A DNA stretch of 64,000 nt from Sinonovacula constricta (lineage: Eukaryota; Mollusca; Bivalvia; Cardiida; Solecurtidae), in NCBI GenBank assembly GCA_007844125.1, contig CM017572.1:45226027-45290026 (forward strand), in the 5' to 3' direction. Positions 56,750 to 64,000 of the stretch are shown piece by piece. The notes beneath the pieces were generated by a model that saw nothing but the letters and a program-made list of their open reading frames with translations, was not told the origin of the DNA and did no database searches. The position numbers and the translations under genes are program-made. The first letter of the stretch is position 1. Every line of letters starts with the position of its first letter.

Positions 56750-57695
56750 TCTATATATAGAGCTCTTGAGAAGGATCGTCAGAAATCTACCGACTCTTCC
56801 GCTTAAAGCAACACAATCTTTTACAGCAGCGTATTCATATAATAATAAATCAAACGATCGATGTTTTATCGCAATCTGTTATTAAATGTTGTCCATTAAG
56901 TCTTCTGTTGTAATAAACCTGCATGAAAATGCAGCAAGCGACCTAATGCTAACACCCAGTCAGAAAATTCTGAATCTCAAGCAAACTGATTTGCCTGCTG
57001 ATACATCAGTTAGTGTCATCCTTCGTGAGAGGAAAGTTAATACATTAGTGTGTTTTTCGATTTCCCTTATACTAATTAAAATACAAAAGATCATCTAAAA
57101 TATAATATCATTATTTATATACCATGTCTTCTTTTTCCTAACAACTACATAGTCTAATAATAAGGCAAAATCGTATAAAGTTACATCAATCCTGTTCCAA
57201 TGTATTATTTATCTGTGACCTGCCGTATTGTAACGTCTTTGTCTATGTCAGTTTACCTTGGTCAATCACTCGCACGTCTGCAATTATAATCCCATGAGAT
57301 TGACAGCCCAACCTGTCTGATAAGTATTACTATAATCACTTGGAATAAGCTCATTTTCCGTCAGGTTTATTCACGTATTTATAATCTGGCAAATCACAAA
57401 CTTCATTTTATTAATGCCATTTCTATGTAAAGATGACAAAATTTGTAATTAAGTTATTCGTTATTCATATCAAAGGTAAACGCAACCATTTTATTTCTCA
57501 CAAGTTCGTAATCATTATAAAATCTAGACAAAAAGTTGTTACTTTTATTATTAACTATAAGAGTAGTGTTTGACATCCTATAAGACGCATTTAGTGTATC
57601 ATTTGTACACTTTAGTATATTTAAGTTTATGTATGCGATTTTACAAATAAGAATATAGAAAAAAAGTTCTATGAGCATTGCAACATATTCCAGAC
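56750..57695. other. No gene recognised
   Basis: AT-rich sequence; the open frames at 56886 (+) and 57454 (-) are unremarkable. Confidence 0.35.
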
Positions 57696-57699
57696 CCTG

Positions 57700-58045
57700 A
57701 AAAGGCAAAGGGCCAAGTTATTTATATGCACGCCAAATGTAAAAGAAAGATCAAATCTGTGATGACTCATTTAACAAAAAGAGCAAACCCAACAGTTTTG
57801 GAACAGTTAGGCAGCAAAAAGTACCAACTGGGGTGCTTCAACCGTTTTAACTGAGCAATAACCTCGCACTTCCTGATGTATTTCTCAAATGCAATCAACG
57901 AAAAGAAAACTGATCGACTTGAATAAAAAACTGCCCAAGCGCTGACGTTTTCTTTGATATGTTATGATGAAAGTAGTGACGTCGTTGAAAAATAATGTCC
58001 ACATAAAACTTAGAAGAGGGAGAGAAGTATAATTTCTGTAAGAAG
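57700..58045 (+). repeat. Dispersed repeat C, copy 3
   Basis: Parallels copy 1 along its length: gcacgccaaatgtaaaagaa, aaatctgtgatgactcattt, aacccaacagtt, tggggtgcttcaaccg, aacctcgcacttcctgatgt, ctgcccaagcgc and aataatgtccacataaaact. Confidence 0.7.
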
Positions 58046-58207
58046 AACTACACAAAATTGTTGATTGTAAGTAAAATCAGTTTGTTGACTCCAAAAAGGA
58101 AAATTATCAGAGTAGCGGAAATGGATTAAGCATGACTCAACAAGATTTGTACGAATATCTTAAGAACATTTTGTGTGTGTGTGATAGGAAGGTAAACCGG
58201 GTAATTT

Positions 58208-58226
58208 ATATATATATATATATATC
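58208..58226. repeat. (TA)n microsatellite
   Basis: A run of about nine ta units. It lies at the probable 3' end of the minus-strand LINE fragment that follows. Confidence 0.8.
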
Positions 58227-58229
58227 TTT

Positions 58230-60200
58230 ATTCCTCCATTTAAGAAGATACAAGAAATACATACATATAAGTTTACAAACTGAACAAAACATGCAACTTT
58301 GCTCAGACAAACAAATGAAAAACAAGTTTATGCATGTAAGAATTTAAGAAATTACAGAGAGAACAACATATGAAGACAAGAAATAGGGTAACACTTAAAA
58401 AGATCAATAAAACAGTCGAACAAATGCGCAATAAATAGGCGATACAATCTTTTATATAATGCGGTTAAATATAAGGTCACATGAAAAAACAGCAGAAAAA
58501 GTCCTGAAAAGAAAATGCACAATGATCGATAAACTCAGTGAAAAACACGCGGACAGACAGACAATCAGAGTGACAGACAGAAATACAGATAGACAATCAA
58601 ACAGACACACTGACAGACCCACAGACAGTCATTCTTACAGATCGACATTCTGACAAAACAGACAGGCAGGCAGACAGACAGACAGATAAAAAGGCTGATG
58701 TAATAATACAAATATACCCAGCAAAAGAATCAATACATGTATAATCAAATTTCAAACGCGTGAACAAACAAAGACTATATACATGTAGTACAAATGCATA
58801 TAACCTATGTGTAAAGTATAAAAAACATATATAAGCACGCATATGATCAGTGGTAGAACGCTATAGAGTGACCTTGTCGAAACTGAAACACAAGATCAGA
58901 AAGCGTTATATATTTATATATATTTCAGAAAATACAACGTTGAACAAAATCAATGTGGCAACAACTGAATGACCCAGACAACAAATTTAAATTACATACA
59001 GTTTGCATGTTATACTATTGGTATGACAATGATGATAGTAAAAGATAAGTTGAAATACATAAATAACATTATTTACTTGAGGAATGCAATGCTAAGCATG
59101 CAGACAATCAGTATGTATATTTTCATATTTGCTGTAATGCAGCCAGGCTATGTGAATTTGTTTGAATATTACATCCAAAAAATTAATCATAGTTACATTT
59201 TAAATGCAACTCTACAATAGAGCAATACTAACCTAACAAGATATTAATAAGACAATGTCTATCAAGTGAATTAAGAAAGTAACAAATGTTTGATCCAAAT
59301 ACAACATTGATATTATCAAGTAATTTTGTTCTGAACGTACGTAATACAGGACAATCCAAAATTATGTTGTCGGTAAGACAAATATCACCCGTTAGACCGT
59401 TGCATTTTGAACAAGTTTCATTAAAACGAGATGTAAAGGCTATAAACCTGGCAATCGTCTTGCAGTACGATACTTTGTAAGGATGACTGGAAGCATATGC
59501 CCAGATATAAGACAGTCTATATTGATTATGGAGAGACCTAAATCTGCCAAAATCAGAGTTCGAAATATTATTTAACCAAATAGACACTTCCCTGTTCCAC
59601 ACTGCTTTCTTAATGGTCGCTTTCCAATTAAGTTTGGCAGGAAAATCACCAGTATCTAAATAATAGTTAAGCCAGTGCGTGAGTGAGTATTTCTCTAATA
59701 CGTTTTGGATATCATAGCAGTAGCCGTGGGTTGATATTTTACGTCTAAATTGAGCCCATCTATAAATAAAAACCCTTTTTACGGTAGACTTCGGACACAA
59801 TCTACACAGTTGACCAAATAATGTTAGTTTTTTAAGATCTAATTCCGATTCCAAGGACAGACAACCAACAAGACTGAGGGCAATATCAGTTCGTGTACGC
59901 AAAGGTAGGCTTTGGAATGATTTGATACACATTCGGTGAGCACGCTCAAGGGTGCACAACTCCGACTGTGTTAAGTTGAATAGACATTCGGCTCCGTAAA
60001 GTGCCTTAGGGAGCACGATGTGGCAATAAATGTTTTTACAGGTAGCTGGACTTAAGCCGTTGTCATGAAAGGCACAATTAAGTAAGCTAAAATAAGTTTT
60101 TCTTATTCGAGTAGAATACGTTATAGCACGTGTATGCTTTAAGTAACTAAGCGTGATGTATTTTTCTAATGTTCTTAATGTTCTTGACACCTGGAGTACC
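58230..60200 (-). mobile_element. 3' part of a LINE with an intact C-terminal ORF
   Basis: The minus-strand ORF at 59228-60190 (320 codons) resembles the region after the reverse transcriptase core in mollusc LINEs. Seen: CHIVLPKALYGAECLFNLTQ, LERAHRMCIKSFQSLPLRTR, TDIALSLVGCLS and a C-terminal Cys motif CSKCNGLTGDICLTDNIILD followed by C. No RT catalytic motifs are present, so it is 5' truncated near 60200. The sequence from 58230 to 59227 would be its 3' UTR by position, which is an inference. Confidence 0.75.
58540..58690. repeat. GACA-rich simple repeat
   Basis: Degenerate (gaca)n such as cagacagacaatcagagtga and ggcaggcagacagacagaca, inside the presumed LINE 3' region. Confidence 0.8.
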
Positions 60201-62555
60201 TGTCAAAGGAGGAGCGAAGTCGCACAACAATCATCACAAATATATAGCATAGTCCCATTACCTTAAGCCTGTTAAGCACGAACTTATAAAATATCATTAG
60301 TAAAAAACTAAATAATTTGATAAACAGGAAAACACTGTGACAAGTACATATAGTATCAAATGTATGTGTTTTCAATAACAACCAAACAGTTCTCTAAATT
60401 CTTGCGACTGTTCAACTACACCTTACTCTTATAAACCTTCTTTTCATATTAACAGATGCTATTAAAACATTATTGGTGACTTAAATTACTCAGTTTATTC
60501 ATTAACGGTCCTAAATAGCTCTTGCATAGTCACATTGATTTTGACATGCGGTGTGAAGAAACAAGACTATTAATTATACGCATATCGTTGGTGGAAATTC
60601 GGAAAAAGTGGCACACTATACGGGAAAGATTGTTTTTCAAAACAATTAAAATGCATAAAAGATACATATCTGAAAATTCAAATTTGCCTAAGACATCAAG
60701 CCTTCAATGGAAACACCTAAATCAGTCATTTCAGAATATTTATAAGAAGCCATTTCTTATACCTGCATATAAAACTATTGCTAACAATAATCAGCCATTA
60801 TTTGTTTATACCAGCTCCAGTGTTCATAGTCCCTAGCTATTCAGAATCACACTTCCTTTGTAAAGGTGTATCACTAAGCTAAAATTGTAACTCTGAAAAT
60901 CTTCCTACTTTATTCTCAATTCCAAAGCATCAATCAAGTCTATGCAAATCACGACTCTATTGCCAGTTTAAGCACCATCGCCTACGTATACTTACTGCTT
61001 GCATCTTGTCTTCCTGCAGTTCCTTATTATTCTATATTGTGTAAAAGTGTATAAAAGCTAGGTTAAAATGTGTTGATCCACATCAAAGTCCTAGTACGTA
61101 GTGTAATCCATTGCCTTGCAGTTTTCTTTTCTACGCATACACTTCTTTTTTACTTCGTGACTGAATTAAAACGAAACCGTTAACTCTGATTGAAAAAAGT
61201 ATCTGCTCGTGAACAATGACAATAACTTGCTTGCAACGAAACTTAGCCCTGCTTCACAAATGCATTATTGGACAAATACACGACGTGGACTTGTATTTAT
61301 GTTTGTGAAGGATTGTGTTGCCTTCTTCATAATATTTTCATGAGATGTTTTAATGGCTCCTTAAGGCAAGTAACTGAATTGCCCATGAGAATCAACTATG
61401 CGTCTATGATTTCAGGTTGATTTACACTTCCTTACTTTAATGTTACAGCTTTCTTTTATGTTCAAATCTATACTATAAAAACAAAAATTTAAACGTCACG
61501 AAAACTTCACGATGTCTTCCCCTACGAGAATTATTTCTTCTCTTATATTACCAGTATCCGCCCTCTTTTCCCTCCAGAAACTTACTTAATCTTTTAAAAT
61601 TAGCCTTTGTAGACATTGAAATCACCTTTGTCAATGATATCGTTCATACTGAAAGTAGTGACAAGAGATGATATTCTAAGTAATATTCTGAATTATCCGT
61701 ACATTGATAAAGATTCACCTCGAGCTCCTACAATATATGTCTTTCGTATATCCCAATTTATTTGGATTGCATGAGTTTGTATGAAAACTTAAGATTTTGA
61801 TGCCAGGAACAAGATTAGTGTAAAAAAACCTTTACAACAATGCTTTGGATTTCGCATATTTTGAAAGGCATTTTCGCCATTATTTAGGTGTAATGCTTTT
61901 ATTGCTTCGCATTATAACAGCAATATGATTACGAAGTTACAATGAAAGATATTAGATTTTAGTTTTACATTACACATGTGAATCCTAAAGTGAGTGAATA
62001 AAAATAAATTATGATTACTTTTGTGAGCAAGCACTTGTAATACATATTTAATTTTGTCATTTAGCATACTTTAACAATTTGTTTCAAAGTACCAAGAGCC
62101 TCTGCTTATGATGTTTGAATTGAATATATTTTCACTTAGCTTGTAATTGTTCAACTACTGAATCGAACGCTTTTCCAGGGTTCTTCAATAGGAGTGTATG
62201 GATGATGGATAATAGTTAGTAATGAGCTCATCCACAAAGAAATAGTTCCTTCAATTTTCTTTAAGAACAGTTTAATGTCGAGTCAATTTTGAGGAAAGAC
62301 TATTACGTGGTCTTTCTGTCAGAAACTATTTTGCCTGCATTCAAAGTGATTTTTAGATGAAATTCTTACATTATGCAGAGACGTTAACGTTTGACTTTGG
62401 CATTCACGATTAGCTATTAATACGCTCTGCATTATTTACTTATTCGGCAGACGATTATCATAATATACATAATTGTGTCATAATGAAGTCATTGTATGTT
62501 GATTTCGCTGTATAATATAACCATTTTCTACTTTTTGCAGTGCTCAAGAAGTGTA
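60201..62555. other. No gene recognised
   Basis: AT-rich. A plus-strand frame at 60522-60836 (104 codons, starting MHSHIDFDMRCEETRLL) has no family I recognise and no splice context. Nothing else stands out. Confidence 0.35.
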
Positions 62556-62559
62556 ACCG

Positions 62560-62720
62560 GCCGCAATAGCTCAGTTGGTAGAGCGTCGGCTTGCGGATCG
62601 GGGGGTCGCGGGTTCAAACCCCGGCCGGGACAAACCAAAGACTTTAAAGTCGCTGCATGGTATCGGCAAAAATGCCGGCAAATCCCCCTCACATCAAGAA
62701 GTGTACTTTTATGTGAACAA
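62560..62720 (+). mobile_element. tRNA-derived SINE head with intact pol III boxes
   Basis: ggccgcaatagctcagttgg and tagagc form box A; gggttcaaacccc is a perfect T-arm/box B, about 73 bp in all. The anticodon stem does not pair well (tcggc against tcggg), and the acceptor ends extend into accaaagactttaaagt, so this is a SINE head and not a functional tRNA gene. Confidence 0.7.
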
Positions 62721-63940
62721 GTCTTTACTAGTGCAATACCTTTCAAATGATGGTTGGCTTGAGACATGAGTTGGAATTTATGGCTCTCACAAGATTTGGT
62801 TTTCATGTCGTGTCTAAATACACTTATACAATCATAGGTAAATAAGAAAAGGTCAATAAACAAGGCTACATATTCTGAGAAACTCAGTTTTTACTTCATA
62901 CGACTGGACAAGAAGATCTTCTTTATACACTTGTGGTTTCAACTTCCATCCTCTGATTAGAACAGAAAAGTCCTAATCACTCAGGAAAATAATCTTGAAA
63001 CAATATATGCAACGAAAGTTATATATTCCTCATGCCAACTGTCGGATTGAAGTTCTGCTGGCTGCCTGTATTTAAGCAAGTTTAATATGTTTTAGCAGAG
63101 CTACACTTTTTTGCAAATATGTATTTGTCATGAATTTCTTTTGGAATAGTAAAAGACAATTTGTAAATATGCAAGTTAGATGTAACAATGATAAAGCACT
63201 GACTCGAGACATAGCATAAGGACGGACAAAAGTGATCCAGTCGGTTTACGAAGCGCTCAAATTGCACACTTCTTGTGTTTTTTACACCAAACAGCTTAAT
63301 CCCCGAGCCCATGCTGACAGTTGACAGTATGCGAGTCAAAACTACAACTGATTTACATATTCTAAAGACATTTACGGATGAGAACACAAACCCATATCTA
63401 CCTTAAACTCTGGTTTAGCTCGGAAAGTTCTAGTACCTGCGACCGTATAATTTACACCAGTGTCATATATACAAGAGACATATGGCCTTATGAATTCATT
63501 CTTGATGCAAACAAGTTATTTCCTTAATTTGCAATGTCTTCCTCTATATTATTTTTGTATTTGTATAGAGTTTCGAAGTTTACAAAACTCAAATAAATGA
63601 GTCCTACATCACCCGTACAGCCAAAGCATGCCAAGATACAACACAAAGACATATATTACGAAGTAAACACACTAATACCTGAAACGTTTGTATGAAGTCA
63701 CTAATGAAAACTCTAAACTAATATTTTTATGTCTTCTACAGTCCACCTTTTAAGAAAAATCACAATTTTGTCACCTATATTGTATGTAAATAGTGTTTTT
63801 ACAAGTTTTCTGTTTCCATCTTCATACAATATATACGATTAATATAGTGACACACTTACTAATAATTGAGATGTGTTTGAAAATTACAGATAAGTAAATA
63901 TGACAAAGTCTTATGATCATAAACATAACTTATACTAAAA
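62721..63940. other. No gene recognised
   Basis: AT-rich. A 101-codon minus-strand frame (63082-63387) has no recognisable family. Confidence 0.35.
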
Positions 63941-63944
63941 TTAG

Positions 63945-64000
63945 AAAAGGCACAAGACAATGGTATTAACATGTCGGTGAGTTGTACAAGTTACAATAAA
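63945..64000 (+). repeat. Dispersed repeat C, start of copy 4
   Basis: ttagaaaaggcacaagacaa and tggtattaacatg match the left end of copy 1 at 51155. The copy runs off the window. Confidence 0.45.

Noticed and set aside
60522..60836. Possible small gene of 104 codons
   Set aside because: No recognisable domain, no splice or promoter context, composition like the surrounding AT-rich DNA.
62563..62636. Functional tRNA gene
   Set aside because: Boxes A and B are good, but the anticodon stem does not pair and the sequence continues into a SINE-like body.
63082..63387. 101-codon minus-strand frame
   Set aside because: No recognised family and no supporting context; cannot be separated from a chance frame.

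Overview
The window is eukaryotic, AT-rich genomic DNA with short protein-coding exons (about 90-245 bp) separated by kilobase introns, GT-AG splice sites, tRNA-headed SINEs, APE-type LINE fragments and very long minisatellites. The repeat types, the LINE families and the protein sequences fit a lophotrochozoan animal, most likely a bivalve mollusc. The species cannot be named from the sequence alone. No prokaryotic features, CRISPR arrays or intact viral genes were seen.

Three host genes can be reconstructed exon by exon with consistent splice phases. (1) Minus strand, 1575-12780: nine exons of an SLC22-type organic cation/anion transporter, codons 1-516; the last exon(s) lie left of the window. 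(2) Plus strand, 21058-29792: the six 3' exons of PIG-U, a subunit of the GPI transamidase. The exons for about the first 190 residues were not found in the window. (3) Minus strand, 33548-43599: a complete five-exon, 284-codon short-chain dehydrogenase/reductase (SDR) resembling the SDR domain of HSDL2, with a possible non-coding 5' exon and promoter near 45.4-45.6 kb. PIG-U and the SDR gene are convergent. The three genes have no evident shared pathway.

The remainder is mostly repeats. Minisatellites lie at 1-225 (48-bp unit), 640-1572 (CAC/CAT-rich), 3090-4049 (41 bp), 12787-17050 (26/37 bp), 24355-25330 (43 bp), 33726-34190 (30 bp), 34640-36185 (38 bp), 36190-36470 (31 bp) and 46650-48005 (22 bp). 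Four of them begin exactly at an exon boundary. Two of these carry copies of the splice site and adjacent exon bases in every unit, so the arrays look as if they were seeded by splice junctions. This is the most distinctive pattern in the window.

Mobile elements include a decayed APE-type LINE (37.64-40.48 kb, internally deleted), the C-terminal ORF of another LINE (59.23-60.19 kb), a Penelope-like reverse transcriptase scrap between inverted repeats (53.09-53.63 kb), and several SINE copies. A small inverted-repeat insertion at 41606-42063 carries the start of a RecQ-like helicase and is flanked by a 10-bp direct repeat. From 48 to 64 kb no host gene was recognised; this stretch holds dispersed repeat copies, a long fold-back hairpin and AT-rich sequence.
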